Source: Pacificitalea sp040119125
GTDB taxonomy: Bacteria > Pseudomonadota > Alphaproteobacteria > Rhodobacterales > Rhodobacteraceae
DNA length: 64,000 nt
NCBI GenBank assembly: GCA_040119125.1
Contig: JBEDTR010000004.1
Location: forward strand, 124,001-188,000
Direction: 5' to 3'
Shown piece after piece: positions 17,262 through 26,098 of this stretch (position 1 is the first letter of the stretch; every line of letters starts with the position of its first letter). Made by a program: the position numbers and the translations under genes. Below the pieces are notes generated by a model that ran no database searches, had not been told where the DNA came from, and was given only the letters and a program-made list of their open reading frames with translations.

Positions 17262-18578
17262 TCAGACAGCTTCCATCGCGGCAATCTTGGCCGGTTTCGG
17301 CCCGCCTGTCGCCCAATCCAGCAATTCGACCGTATGCACCACCGGCACGCCCGCGCCGCCCGCCAGTTGCATCATGCAGCCTATATTGCCGGCGGCGATC
17401 ACCTGTGGTGCCGTGGCGCGCAGGGTGGCGAGCTTGCGCGCCTTCAATTCCTGCGACAGCTCAGGCTGCATCAGGTTGTATGTCCCCGCCGAGCCGCAGC
17501 ACAGGTGGCTGTCGGCGGGCGTTGTCACGGTGAACCCGGCCTGTGCGAGCAAGGCCTTCGGGGCCTCGGTCACGCGCTGCCCGTGCTGGAGCGAACAGGC
17601 GGCGTGGTAGGTGACGCGCAGGCCTTCCGGCGCGTGGCAGGGAGCGGGGCTGGTTTCCGGCAGGCCGATCCGAGCGATCAATTCGGTCACATCCACGGCC
17701 AGGTCAGCCACACGCGCAGCATCGGACGCCAGCGGATCATTGCGGAACATATGGCCGTAATCCTTGACCGTAGTGCCGCAGCCAGAGGTGTTGATGACAA
17801 TCGCATCCAGCCCCGCGCCGTCGATCTCTTGGGTCCACGCGCGAATATTGGCGGCGGCGCTGCCATGCGCCTCAGCCTCGCGGCCCATATGGTGGGTCAG
17901 CGCCCCGCAGCAGCCCGCGCCTTGCGCCACCACCACCTCGCAGCCCAGCCGCCGCAGCAGCCGGATCGTGGCATCGTTGATATCGGTATCCAGCGCCTTT
18001 TGCGCGCAGCCGGTCATCAGTGCCACGCGCAACCGCCGCGGCGTGGTGGGGGCGAAGGTCTGGGGATCATCATTGCGGCTGACCGGCGGGATCTGGCGTG
18101 GGGCCATGTCCAACATCGCCCGCAGCCGGGCATCCGGCATCAGAAATTTGAAGGGTCGCCCGATTTTTGCGCCCAGCAGCGCCAGCCGGAACCGCGACGG
18201 ATAGGGCAGCACCCGCGCCAGCATCCAGCGCAGGGCCCGGTCGCGCCACGGGCGGCGGTAGGTCTGTTCAATATGGGCGCGGGCATGGTCAACCAGATGC
18301 ATGTAATGCACGCCCGAGGGGCAGGTGGTCATACAGGCCAAACAGGACAGGCAGCGATCTACATGTTTGACGGTTTTCTCATCCGCCGCACGGCCGCTCT
18401 CCAGCATGTCCTTGATCAGGTAGATCCGCCCGCGCGGACTGTCGAGTTCATCGCCCAGCACCTGATAGGTGGGGCAGGTGGCGGTGCAGAAGCCGCAATG
18501 CACACAGGCCCGCAGGATCTCGTTCGAGCGCGCGGTGGCCGGATCGGACAGCTGTTCGGGGGTGAATTGGGTTTGCAT
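17262..18578 (-). CDS. glcF: Glycolate oxidase iron-sulfur subunit
   Basis: The 438-residue subunit carries electrons from glycolate to the membrane quinone pool. Two 4Fe-4S motifs are visible: Cys25, Cys28, Cys31, Cys35 and Cys76, Cys79, Cys82, Cys86, each ending in CP. Two CCG-type domains follow (GAGCCGALTHH and HLCCGSAGTYN). The start codon overlaps the glcE stop by one base. It is the last of three coupled genes read on the minus strand in the order D-E-F. The serine protease gene follows 108 bases later. Confidence 0.96.
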   Translation of the reverse strand: MQTQFTPEQLSDPATARSNEILRACVHCGFCTATCPTYQVLGDELDSPRGRIYLIKDMLESGRAADEKTVKHVDRCLSCLACMTTCPSGVHYMHLVDHARAHIEQTYRRPWRDRALRWMLARVLPYPSRFRLALLGAKIGRPFKFLMPDARLRAMLDMAPRQIPPVSRNDDPQTFAPTTPRRLRVALMTGCAQKALDTDINDATIRLLRRLGCEVVVAQGAGCCGALTHHMGREAEAHGSAAANIRAWTQEIDGAGLDAIVINTSGCGTTVKDYGHMFRNDPLASDAARVADLAVDVTELIARIGLPETSPAPCHAPEGLRVTYHAACSLQHGQRVTEAPKALLAQAGFTVTTPADSHLCCGSAGTYNLMQPELSQELKARKLATLRATAPQVIAAGNIGCMMQLAGGAGVPVVHTVELLDWATGGPKPAKIAAMEAV

Positions 18579-19711
18579 CAGCCTGTTCCTTGGTCCGGGC
18601 CCATCGCGCCGGGGTTCAGCAGGCCGCGCGGATCGAAGCGGGCCTTGATCCCGGCGGATAGCGCAGCGATGGCGGCGGGTTCTGGGTGCAGCCGCGCGAT
18701 GGTGTCGGAGGCCGCGCCGCGCACCCGCGTCGCATGACCGGCAAAGGGGGCCAGATGGGCGCGCAGATCGGTGCCGGGCGGCACGGCCACCCAGATCAGC
18801 CCACCGCCCCAATCGAGCCGGAGCGCCGCGCCCTCGGGCAAACGGGCGGCCAGCGCTGGCGCGTCGGAGGGCTTGACCGACAGACGCCAGATATCCTCGC
18901 CCCCGTGTGGCCCATCCTGCGCCCAGCCCGTCACGTCGCGGATCGGGGTCCAGTCGAAGCCTTCGCGCATCTCTGCGGCCCCGAAAGAGGCCAGCGTGTC
19001 AGCCAGTCGGCCCGCCCGATAGGCGGTTGAGGCGGCCTGTCCTTCGATCCGCAGCAGGGTTTCGCCGGTTTCCGGCAGATGCGCCGCGCCCGTGACCTCG
19101 AACGGCGATCCCAGCCCCGCCGAAAGCGCCGCCACCGCATCGCGCAGGCTCAGGTCATGCAGGACGAGGGTTGTTGTGGTTTCGGGGCGGGGCAGGACCT
19201 TCAGGCTGACCTCGCTCAGGACGCCGAGTGTGCCCCATGAGCCTGCGAGCAGCTTGACCAGATCATAGCCGGTGACGTTCTTCATCACCCGCCCGCCATT
19301 GGAGATCACCCGCCCCAGCCCATCGACGAACCGCACGCCCAGCAGGAAATCCCGCGCCGCGCCGACCGCGATCCGGCGCGGGCCGCTGGCATTGGCGGCA
19401 ATCGCCCCGCCCAGCGTTGGCGTGCCAGTGGTGCCCAGCACCGCGCGCAGGTCCAGCGGCTCAAAGGCCAGTCGCTGACCCTCGGCGGCGAGCGTGGCTT
19501 CGACCTCGGCCAGCGGGGTGCCGGCCTGTGCAACCAATGTCAGCGCGCCCGGCTCATATAGGGTGATGCCGCGCAGCCCGCTGGTGGAGAGGGGCGTGCC
19601 CGCGCCGCGCACGCCTCGGGTGGCGCCACCATCGATGGACAGGGGCGCGGTGGCCACCGTGATCGCTTCCGCCAGTTCGGCTTCGGAGGCGGGGGTAAGG
19701 GGGGCGGTCAT
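18578..19711 (-). CDS. glcE: Glycolate oxidase FAD-binding subunit
   Basis: The 377-residue protein is a short FAD-linked oxidase subunit (PCMH fold) that works with GlcD and GlcF to oxidise glycolate to glyoxylate. Features seen are RGVRGAGTPLS near the N-terminus, GTPTLGGAIAANASGPRR, and NGGRVMKNVTGYDLVKLL, the GlcE-type flavin-binding region. Length is normal. Its start overlaps the glcD end by 4 bases and its stop overlaps the glcF start, so the three are translationally coupled. Confidence 0.95.
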   Translation of the reverse strand: MTAPLTPASEAELAEAITVATAPLSIDGGATRGVRGAGTPLSTSGLRGITLYEPGALTLVAQAGTPLAEVEATLAAEGQRLAFEPLDLRAVLGTTGTPTLGGAIAANASGPRRIAVGAARDFLLGVRFVDGLGRVISNGGRVMKNVTGYDLVKLLAGSWGTLGVLSEVSLKVLPRPETTTTLVLHDLSLRDAVAALSAGLGSPFEVTGAAHLPETGETLLRIEGQAASTAYRAGRLADTLASFGAAEMREGFDWTPIRDVTGWAQDGPHGGEDIWRLSVKPSDAPALAARLPEGAALRLDWGGGLIWVAVPPGTDLRAHLAPFAGHATRVRGAASDTIARLHPEPAAIAALSAGIKARFDPRGLLNPGAMGPDQGTG

Positions 19712-21159
19712 GCTGCCCCTCGCAGATCCGTGCCTTCGCGCCGCGATGCGCTGATTGCCAGCGGGAACACCTTGGCCGGGTTCAGTAGCCAGTTCGGGTC
19801 GAACACGTCCTTGATCGCCATCTGCGCCTCCAGATCTTCGGCGGTGAACTGATGGGTCATCAGGTCGCGTTTCTCGACGCCGACGCCATGTTCGCCGGTC
19901 AGGCAGCCGCCCGCCTCGACGCAGAGCTTCAGGATTTCCGCCCCCAAGGCCTCGCAGGTTTCCAACTGGCCGGGGGTGTTGGCGTCAAACAGGATCAACG
20001 GGTGCATATTACCGTCGCCTGCGTGGAATACGTTCGCGACCTTCAGGCCATATTCATCAGATAGCGCCTCGATCCGGCCCAGCACCATCGGCAGGGCCGA
20101 CACCGGGATCGTCCCGTCAAGGCACATGTAATCGTTGATCTGCCCCATCGCGCCAAAGGCCGATTTGCGCCCCAGCCAGATGCGCTGGCTTTCCTCGGCA
20201 GAGCGGCTTTCGCGAATTTCGACCGGGTTGTGACGCCGCGCGATGTCGGTGATCTGGCGCAATTGTTGGTCGATCTCGGCATCCGAGCCTTCGACCTCCA
20301 CGATCAGCAGCGCTTCGCAGTCGGGGTAGCCCGCCTTGGCAAAGGCCTCGCAGGCGGTGATGCACGGGCCATCCATGAATTCGATCGCCACGGGCAGCAC
20401 GCCCGCGCGGATGATGTCGGACACACAGGCGCCCGCCACCTCGCTATTGTCAAAGCCGATCAGGACGGGGCGCGCGCCTTCGGGCTTGGGCAGGATGCGC
20501 AGGGTTGCTTCGGTCACAATGCCCAATTGCCCTTCGGAGCCGCAGATCAGCCCCAGCAGGTCATAGCCCGGCGCATCCAGATGCCCGCCGCCCAATTCGA
20601 TCACCTCACCCGCCATCGTCACCATCGTGACGCCCAGCAGGTTATTGGTGGTGACGCCGTATTTCAGGCAATGCGCCCCGCCGGAATTCATCGCGATATT
20701 GCCTGCGATGGCACAGGCCAGCTGGCTTGACGGGTCCGGCGCGTAGAAAAATCCCTGCGCCTCGACCGCGCCGGTGACGCTCAGATTCGTGCGCCCGGTC
20801 TGCACGCGGATCAGCCGGTCGGGCAGGTTGGTTTCCAGCACCGCGTTCATGCGCGCGACGCCCAGCACGACGCAATCGGCGGTAGGCAGCGATCCCCCGG
20901 CGAGGGACGTTCCCGCCCCGCGCGGCACGACGGGCACCCCTTCGGCATGACAGACACGCAGCAGGGCAGCGACCTCTTGGGTGGTGCGGGGCAGGGCAAC
21001 GGCCAGCGGCGGGCAGCGATAGGCGGTCAGCGCATCGCATTCATAGGCGCGCGTTTCGGTCGGATCGGTGATGATCCCGCCCGGCAACGCGGCCTCCAGC
21101 CTGCGCAGGATATGTGGCGCGCGGTCGAGCACCGTGCGGCGCGGCTCTGGCATCTGCAT
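19708..21159 (-). CDS. glcD: Glycolate oxidase subunit, FAD-linked
   Basis: The 483-residue catalytic flavoprotein oxidises glycolate (and often D-lactate) to glyoxylate. The flavin-binding PCMH region VPRGAGTSLAGGSLP is at about 78-92, followed by NIAMNSGGAHCLKYGVTTNN and the C-terminal FAD-oxidase domain with HAGDGNMHPLILFD and GGCLTGEHGVGVEKRDLM, typical of GlcD. The product feeds the glyoxylate pool, linking to the ethylmalonyl-CoA pathway indicated by mcd at 28659. The gene is preceded by an unusually AT-rich stretch with an inverted repeat. A glcC regulator is not adjacent. Confidence 0.96.
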   Translation of the reverse strand: MQMPEPRRTVLDRAPHILRRLEAALPGGIITDPTETRAYECDALTAYRCPPLAVALPRTTQEVAALLRVCHAEGVPVVPRGAGTSLAGGSLPTADCVVLGVARMNAVLETNLPDRLIRVQTGRTNLSVTGAVEAQGFFYAPDPSSQLACAIAGNIAMNSGGAHCLKYGVTTNNLLGVTMVTMAGEVIELGGGHLDAPGYDLLGLICGSEGQLGIVTEATLRILPKPEGARPVLIGFDNSEVAGACVSDIIRAGVLPVAIEFMDGPCITACEAFAKAGYPDCEALLIVEVEGSDAEIDQQLRQITDIARRHNPVEIRESRSAEESQRIWLGRKSAFGAMGQINDYMCLDGTIPVSALPMVLGRIEALSDEYGLKVANVFHAGDGNMHPLILFDANTPGQLETCEALGAEILKLCVEAGGCLTGEHGVGVEKRDLMTHQFTAEDLEAQMAIKDVFDPNWLLNPAKVFPLAISASRREGTDLRGAA

Positions 21160-21176
21160 CTTGTGGACCCCTTATA

Positions 21177-21199
21177 ATTGGTAATTTAATATAACCAAA
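21177..21199. promoter_or_regulatory. AT-rich inverted repeat upstream of glcD
   Basis: TTGGT (21178-21182) and ACCAA (21194-21198) flank 11 A/T bases within a 30-base AT-rich tract, in an otherwise GC-rich region. The half-sites match those of PdhR/GlcC/LldR-type FadR regulators, whose sites normally have a shorter spacer. It may be the glc promoter and operator. Confidence 0.35.
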
Positions 21200-21243
21200 A
21201 TCCACAATGGGCAAGGCCACGGCACCGGTCTAGGGTCAGCCAC

Positions 21244-21993
21244 ATGAACCTGCTCGATAGCCTCACCCATTTCACTCTGCCCGACGCGATCGGGGTGGCG
21301 CTGTTGTTGCTGGCTTGGGTCTGTTCAAGCTGGTGGATCGAGAACCCGCGCTTGCGCAATCCCTCTGTGACGGTGCTGATGCAGCGCTACCGGCAGGACT
21401 GGATGCACGAATATGTCACCCGCTCGCCGCGCATATTCGATGCGACGATCCTGTCGAGCCTGCGGCAGGGCACGACCTTCTTCGCGTCCGCCTGCATGCT
21501 GACGCTGGGCGGTGGGCTGGCCTTGATCGGCAATCCCGACCGGCTGACCGGCGTGGCCTCGGATCTGGCGCTGAGCGAGGCGCCCGCGATGGTGTGGGAG
21601 GTCAAGATCCTGCTGGTGCTGCTGTTCGTGGCGCATGCTTTCCTAAAATTCGTTTGGGCGCATCGCTTGTTCGGCTATTGCGCCGTGCTGATGGCGGCGG
21701 TGCCCAACGATCCGGGCCATCCGCGCGCCTATCCGCGTGCGGAACGGGCAGGGCATCTGAATGCCTATGCGGCCAAAAGCTACAATCGGGCGCTGCGTTC
21801 GATCTACTTCGCGCTGGGTGCGCTGGGCTGGCTGGCGGGCGGCTGGGTGCTGATCGTTTCAGCCTGCATCACAATGACGGTGATCTGGCGGCGGGAATTT
21901 GCCTCTCGGTCCCGCGCGGCCCTGCTGGAAAGCGCTGACGCGGCGGAGGTCGCACCCGGTCCGGGGCGGGACATCCCCGCCCAAGGAAATTGA
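21244..21993 (+). CDS. DUF599 membrane protein
   Basis: The 249-residue protein has hydrophobic segments near residues 13-32, 75-95, 118-135 and 175-205, consistent with four membrane helices. The pattern RNPSVTVLMQRYRQDWM followed by ATILSSLRQGTTFFASA is that of the DUF599 family, which has no established function. The ATG at 21244 lies close to the glcD start and is divergent from it. The ribosome site is weak. It precedes dnaX by 124 bases. Confidence 0.85.
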   Translation: MNLLDSLTHFTLPDAIGVALLLLAWVCSSWWIENPRLRNPSVTVLMQRYRQDWMHEYVTRSPRIFDATILSSLRQGTTFFASACMLTLGGGLALIGNPDRLTGVASDLALSEAPAMVWEVKILLVLLFVAHAFLKFVWAHRLFGYCAVLMAAVPNDPGHPRAYPRAERAGHLNAYAAKSYNRALRSIYFALGALGWLAGGWVLIVSACITMTVIWRREFASRSRAALLESADAAEVAPGPGRDIPAQGN

Positions 21994-22117
21994 GCGACAC
22001 CGCACCCGGTGCCGCCCCCGTCTGTTAGCCGGGGGGTGGTGGACGCCGCGCCGCGCTGCCATTAGGTTCTAACGGTCCGTGCCCACGGGCACCGAAACAC
22101 CCGCGAACGGAGCATCA

Positions 22118-23929
22118 ATGTCCGACCAGACCCCGCCCGGCTATCAGGTTCTTGCCCGGAAATACCGGCCCCAGACCTTTGCCGATCTGGTGGGGCAGGA
22201 GGCGATGGTCCGCACGCTGAAAAACGCCTTTGCCGCTGACCGCATCGCGCAGGCGTTCATCATGACGGGCATTCGCGGCACCGGCAAAACGACGACCGCG
22301 CGGATCATCGCCAAGGGCATGAACTGCATCGGACCCGATGGCAGCGGCACGCCCACGACGGAGCCTTGCGGCGTGTGCGAACATTGCGTGTCGATCTCCG
22401 AGGGCCGCCATGTCGATGTGCTGGAAATGGACGCGGCGTCGAACACCTCGGTCAACGATATCCGCGCCGAGGTGCTGGATACCGTGCATTACGCCCCGGC
22501 CTCCGCGCGCTATAAGATCTACATCATCGATGAGGTGCACATGCTCTCGACCAGCGCGTTCAACGCGCTGCTCAAGACGCTGGAAGAGCCGCCCGCGCAT
22601 GTGAAATTCATCTTTGCCACGACCGAAATTCGCAAGGTGCCGGTGACGGTGCTGTCGCGCTGCCAACGGTTCGATCTGCGCCGGATCGAGGCCGAGCAGA
22701 TGATCGCGCTGCTGCGCCGGATCGCCGATGCCGAGGGCGGGCAGATCAACGACGCAGCGCTGGCGCTGTTGACGCGGGCGTCCGAAGGTTCGGCGCGGGA
22801 TGCGACCTCGCTGCTCGATCAGGCGCTGAGTCAGGGTCAGGGCGAAACCGATGCGGAGCAGGTTCGCGCCATGCTGGGGCTGGCTGACCGCGGGCGGGTG
22901 TTAGACCTGTTCGATCTGGTCATGCGGGGCGATGCGGCGGGCGCACTGTCGGAACTCTCGGCGCAATATGCCGATGGGGCCGATCCGCTGGCGGTGCTGC
23001 GGGATCTGGCGGAAATCTGTCACTGGGTGTCGGTCATCAAGATCACGCCCGAGGCCGCCGACGACCCCACCGTTGCCCCCGAGGAACGTGATCGCGGTCG
23101 CCAGATGGCCGACGCGCTGGCCATGCGGCAGCTCTCGCGGCTCTGGCAGATGCTGTTGAGGGCGTTGGACGAAGTTGCGGCATCGCCCAATGCGATGATG
23201 GCAGCCGAGATGGCAATTATCCGCATGACCCATGTGGCGGACCTGCCTAGCCCCGAAGACCTGATCAAGCGGCTGCAAAGCCTGCCAGTGCCCGCGCCCG
23301 GCGACGGGCCCGGCCCTTCGGGTGGTGGTGGCGGCGGTATGCGTGGCGCGGGTGCGGGGGCGCAGGCAGGCATGCAGGCCGGTCATGCGCAGGCGCCGGG
23401 CCGTGTGGCGCCGCCTCCCTCCGCCCCGGCAGGCACGCCGATGGGGCGTGGCGGTCCCGCCGCCGCCGTCGCCCTGCAACCCGAGGAGGCGCTGGCCCGC
23501 TATCACAGCTTCGAGGCGATGGTGGAACTGATCCGCCAGAACCGCGACGTAAAGCTGCTGGTGGAGGTGGAAACCACCCTCCGGCTGATCAGCTACAGCC
23601 CCGGCCGCATCGAATTCCAGCCGACTGCCGACGCGCCGCGTGACCTTGCGCAGCGTCTGGGCGCGCGGTTGCAGGGCTGGACCGGCGCGCGCTGGGCCGT
23701 GTCGGTCGCCGCCGAGGGCGGTGGCGAAACCATCGCCGAAGTGCGGGATGCCGCCGAACTGGCCGCGCGCGAAGAAGCCCGCAATCACCCGCTGGTCGCC
23801 GCCGTTCTGGCCGCGTTTCCCGGCGCTGAAATCACCGAAATACGGACCCCGACCGAAATCGAGACCGACGCCGCGCAGGATGCGCTGCCTGAGGTTGAGG
23901 ACGAATGGGATCCGTTCGAGGAAGACTGA
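22118..23929 (+). CDS. dnaX: DNA polymerase III subunits gamma and tau
   Basis: The 603-residue clamp-loader ATPase assembles the replicative polymerase and loads the sliding clamp. The P-loop GIRGTGKTT is at about 51-59, a zinc-binding cysteine cluster follows (Cys70, then CGVCEHC near 82-88), and IIDEVHMLS is the Walker B region. The C-terminal part has a Gly/Pro/Ala-rich linker (about 410-460) before the polymerase-binding domain. I see no A-rich slippage site that would give a gamma form by frameshift. It is followed 15 bases later by ybaB. The conserved core of SRP RNA, often found beside dnaX, is absent from the upstream gap. Confidence 0.96.
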   Translation: MSDQTPPGYQVLARKYRPQTFADLVGQEAMVRTLKNAFAADRIAQAFIMTGIRGTGKTTTARIIAKGMNCIGPDGSGTPTTEPCGVCEHCVSISEGRHVDVLEMDAASNTSVNDIRAEVLDTVHYAPASARYKIYIIDEVHMLSTSAFNALLKTLEEPPAHVKFIFATTEIRKVPVTVLSRCQRFDLRRIEAEQMIALLRRIADAEGGQINDAALALLTRASEGSARDATSLLDQALSQGQGETDAEQVRAMLGLADRGRVLDLFDLVMRGDAAGALSELSAQYADGADPLAVLRDLAEICHWVSVIKITPEAADDPTVAPEERDRGRQMADALAMRQLSRLWQMLLRALDEVAASPNAMMAAEMAIIRMTHVADLPSPEDLIKRLQSLPVPAPGDGPGPSGGGGGGMRGAGAGAQAGMQAGHAQAPGRVAPPPSAPAGTPMGRGGPAAAVALQPEEALARYHSFEAMVELIRQNRDVKLLVEVETTLRLISYSPGRIEFQPTADAPRDLAQRLGARLQGWTGARWAVSVAAEGGGETIAEVRDAAELAAREEARNHPLVAAVLAAFPGAEITEIRTPTEIETDAAQDALPEVEDEWDPFEED

Positions 23930-23944
23930 ACAGAGGATAGAGAG

Positions 23945-24289
23945 ATGCTTAAAGGTATGGGCGGGCTTGGCGACATGGCCAAGATGATGAAAACCGCCAA
24001 GGACATGCAGGCCAAGATGGGCGAGCTTCAGGAAGAGCTGGAACGCACGGTCGTCACCGGTGAAAGCGGCGCCGGTCTGGTCAGCGCGCGCTGCACCGCC
24101 AAGGGCGAGCTGACCGGGCTGGACATTGACCCGTCGATCTTCAACCCCGACGAGAAAGAAGTCGTGGAGGATCTGATCCTTGCCGCGATCAAGGACGCGC
24201 AGCAAAAAGCCGCCGCGAAGTCCAAAGAAGAAATGTCGAAGCTGACCGAAGGTCTGGGCCTGCCGCCGGGCATGAACCTGCCGTTCTGA
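23945..24289 (+). CDS. ybaB: YbaB/EbfC nucleoid-associated protein
   Basis: The 114-residue protein starts MLKGMGGLGDMAKMMKTAKD and contains the conserved core LDIDPSIF and a helical, Met/Lys-rich N-terminus. The family forms dimers that bind DNA and affect nucleoid structure. It directly follows dnaX, as in most bacteria, but the usual third gene recR is missing; a strong terminator and a convergent gene follow instead. Confidence 0.95.
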   Translation: MLKGMGGLGDMAKMMKTAKDMQAKMGELQEELERTVVTGESGAGLVSARCTAKGELTGLDIDPSIFNPDEKEVVEDLILAAIKDAQQKAAAKSKEEMSKLTEGLGLPPGMNLPF

Positions 24290-24357
24290 TCCGCAAACAC
24301 GCCGGGTCCGGCGATCCTGCGGATCGCGCCTCCGGCGAAAGGATCTAGCGCAAGACG

Positions 24358-24386
24358 AAGGGCCGGTCCGAAGGGATCGGCCCTTT
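24358..24386. terminator. Bidirectional terminator between ybaB and the CHCC zinc-finger gene
   Basis: A 12-base stem with one G-U pair and the loop GAAG is flanked by A and T runs on the two sides. It lies between the convergent gene ends and can stop transcription from both directions. Confidence 0.75.
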
Positions 24387-24396
24387 CACATAGGGA

Positions 24397-24606
24397 TCAA
24401 GGCTTGTTGCCCAGATCCTCGCTCGTTGTTGCGCCGGTGGCGAAATCGCGGTGCACGAAGCGCTTGTCGCAATAGCCGCATTCGACCCAGCCCCGGTCAT
24501 GCGGGATCGGCAGCCAGACGCGGGGATGACCCAGCGCGCCTTCGCTGCCGTCGCAGGCCACCCGCCAGCTGTCGACCGTTTCGGTTTCGGGGGCATCGAT
24601 GGGCAT
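24397..24606 (-). CDS. CHCC-type zinc-finger protein (NDUFS6-like)
   Basis: The 69-residue protein has the zf-CHCC pattern: a cysteine in RVACDG, a histidine in LGHPRVW, and the pair CGYC followed by DKRFVH. This domain is shared with the 13-kDa zinc subunit NDUFS6 of complex I; in alphaproteobacteria the short proteins are complex I-associated or free-standing. GGAG lies 8 bases before the ATG at 24606. It is divergent from the ATP-grasp gene. Confidence 0.85.
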   Translation of the reverse strand: MPIDAPETETVDSWRVACDGSEGALGHPRVWLPIPHDRGWVECGYCDKRFVHRDFATGATTSEDLGNKP

Positions 24607-24714
24607 GGGGAGGCTCCGTTTCTGCAGGCTGTTGCGGGCCGTCCGGGCGCCGCGTAGATCGGGCTGCAGGATAGCGATTGCCCTGTCCCGTGCAAGAGCC
24701 TGCGGAGCCTGCCC

Positions 24715-25704
24715 ATGCTGGAGCTTTTGACCCCCGATCTTCCGGTGTTCCGCCGCCCGTTCCTGCGCCTGCTGCACGAGGCCGCGACGGCGCTCGGCGG
24801 ATATGTGGAAGTGGAGCCTGCTTTCGGGCAGGTGGGTCAGGTGCTGGTGCCGGGCCGTCCGCCACGGCTGTTCCGCGGCGCGGCGCTGGGTCTGAATTCC
24901 GACGCGGCGGCGGCATGGGCGCGGGACAAGGATCACTGCGCCCGTCGGTTGCGCGCGGCGGGGCTGGCGGCCCCCGACGGGGTGGTGCTGTCTGCGCCCC
25001 GGTTCCGCGCGGCGCTGGCCCGGCGCAATCCGGGGGCGGCTGCCGCCCTGCCGGACCCTGCGACCGATGCACGACGCTTTGCCGAGGAGGCCGGGTGGCC
25101 GGTATGGCTGAAGCCTTTGCAGGGTGCGGCGGGGGAAGGCGTCATGCGGATCGATCAGGCGGAGGATCTGGAGCGTGGTCTGGAGGCTGGCTTTGCCCAT
25201 GCCGATCAGTTGCGGCTGGAAGCGGCGTTGCCGGGACGCGACCTGCGAGTGAACGTGCTGCGCGGTGCGGTCGTCGCCGCCTTCGCGCGCCGCCCGGCGG
25301 AGGTGGTGGGCGATGGGCAGAGCGATGTCGCGACCCTGACCGCCCGCTTGCAGCGGGCGTTGCGCGCGCGCCATGGCGGGGTCACTTTGCCTGTGCCGAC
25401 GGAGCAGGGGGCACGCGTGCTGGCCGTGGGTGAACGTCTGGCGCTGAGCGCCGCCGCCAATCTGACCACCGGCGGCACGTTGGAGGATTTGACCGACTGC
25501 CTGCCCGCGAACTGCGCCGGGTTGGCGATCCGTGCGGCGGAGGTGCTGGGCCTAGAGTGGGCCGGAGTCGATCTGATGGTGGCGGAGAGCCGGCCTGCGG
25601 TGCTGGAGGTCAACGCGGCGCCGGGGCTGGAATATTACGCCAGCCACGGGCCCGAACAGTGGGCGCGCGCGCGCGGCATTCTCATCCGCGCGCTGGAGGG
25701 GTAG
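24715..25704 (+). CDS. ATP-grasp domain protein of unknown substrate
   Basis: The 329-residue protein has the ATP-grasp pattern: WARDKDHCARRLRAAGL leads into the fold, WPVWLKPLQGAAGEGVMRI is the lysine and glycine-rich nucleotide loop (near 128-146), and the C-terminal GLEWAGVDLMV and AVLEVNAAPGLEYY carry the metal ligands. The order and the NAAPG ending are like the cyanophycin synthetase/RimK/glutathione-synthetase group, enzymes that join a carboxylate to an amine. The N-terminal 70 residues are not recognised. No amino acid, peptide or polymer genes flank it. GGAG precedes the ATG. Confidence 0.8.
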   Translation: MLELLTPDLPVFRRPFLRLLHEAATALGGYVEVEPAFGQVGQVLVPGRPPRLFRGAALGLNSDAAAAWARDKDHCARRLRAAGLAAPDGVVLSAPRFRAALARRNPGAAAALPDPATDARRFAEEAGWPVWLKPLQGAAGEGVMRIDQAEDLERGLEAGFAHADQLRLEAALPGRDLRVNVLRGAVVAAFARRPAEVVGDGQSDVATLTARLQRALRARHGGVTLPVPTEQGARVLAVGERLALSAAANLTTGGTLEDLTDCLPANCAGLAIRAAEVLGLEWAGVDLMVAESRPAVLEVNAAPGLEYYASHGPEQWARARGILIRALEG

Positions 25705-25706
25705 AC

Positions 25707-26087
25707 TCAGTCCCGCGCCAGAAGCGGCCCCAAGGGACGTCCGCCCACGACATGAGCGTGCAAATGCGGCACTTCCTGCCCCGAATGCAGCCCGGAATTA
25801 AACAGCACCCGGTAGCCGTCCTTGCCATCGCCGGGGCATAGGCCGGTCATGCGGCAGACCTCGGCCACGGCGCGGGTGAAATCGAGGATCTCGGCATCGC
25901 TGGCCTCGGCGATGAAGTGATCGTAGCAGACATAGGGCCCCCGTGGCAGCACCAGAATATGGGTCGGCGCCTGCGGCGAGATATCGGGGAAGGCGATGGA
26001 ATGCTCGGTCTCCAGCACCGGCTGGGACGGAATTTCACCGCGCAGGATCTTGGCAAAGATATTCTGGGGATCGTAGTCGTAGGGCAT
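25707..26087 (-). CDS. HIT-family (histidine triad) nucleotide hydrolase
   Basis: The 126-residue protein has the HIT fold with the triad HLHAHVVGG near the C-terminus and FAKILRGEIPSQPVLET near the N-terminus. It most resembles HinT-type phosphoramidate hydrolases, though it could belong to another HIT subgroup. The ATG at 26087 has GGGAG upstream; a start 15 bases earlier is possible. It lies 11 bases after the glycosyltransferase gene on the same strand, so the two may be cotranscribed. The stop lies 2 bases from the ATP-grasp stop, convergent. Confidence 0.9.
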   Translation of the reverse strand: MPYDYDPQNIFAKILRGEIPSQPVLETEHSIAFPDISPQAPTHILVLPRGPYVCYDHFIAEASDAEILDFTRAVAEVCRMTGLCPGDGKDGYRVLFNSGLHSGQEVPHLHAHVVGGRPLGPLLARD

Positions 26088-26098
26088 TAGGGGCTCCC

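Noticed and set aside
21994..22117. SRP RNA (ffs) upstream of dnaX
   Set aside because: The gap has GC-rich hairpin potential, and ffs often lies here in relatives, but the conserved GGTCAGG and GGAAGCAGCC core is absent from both strands.
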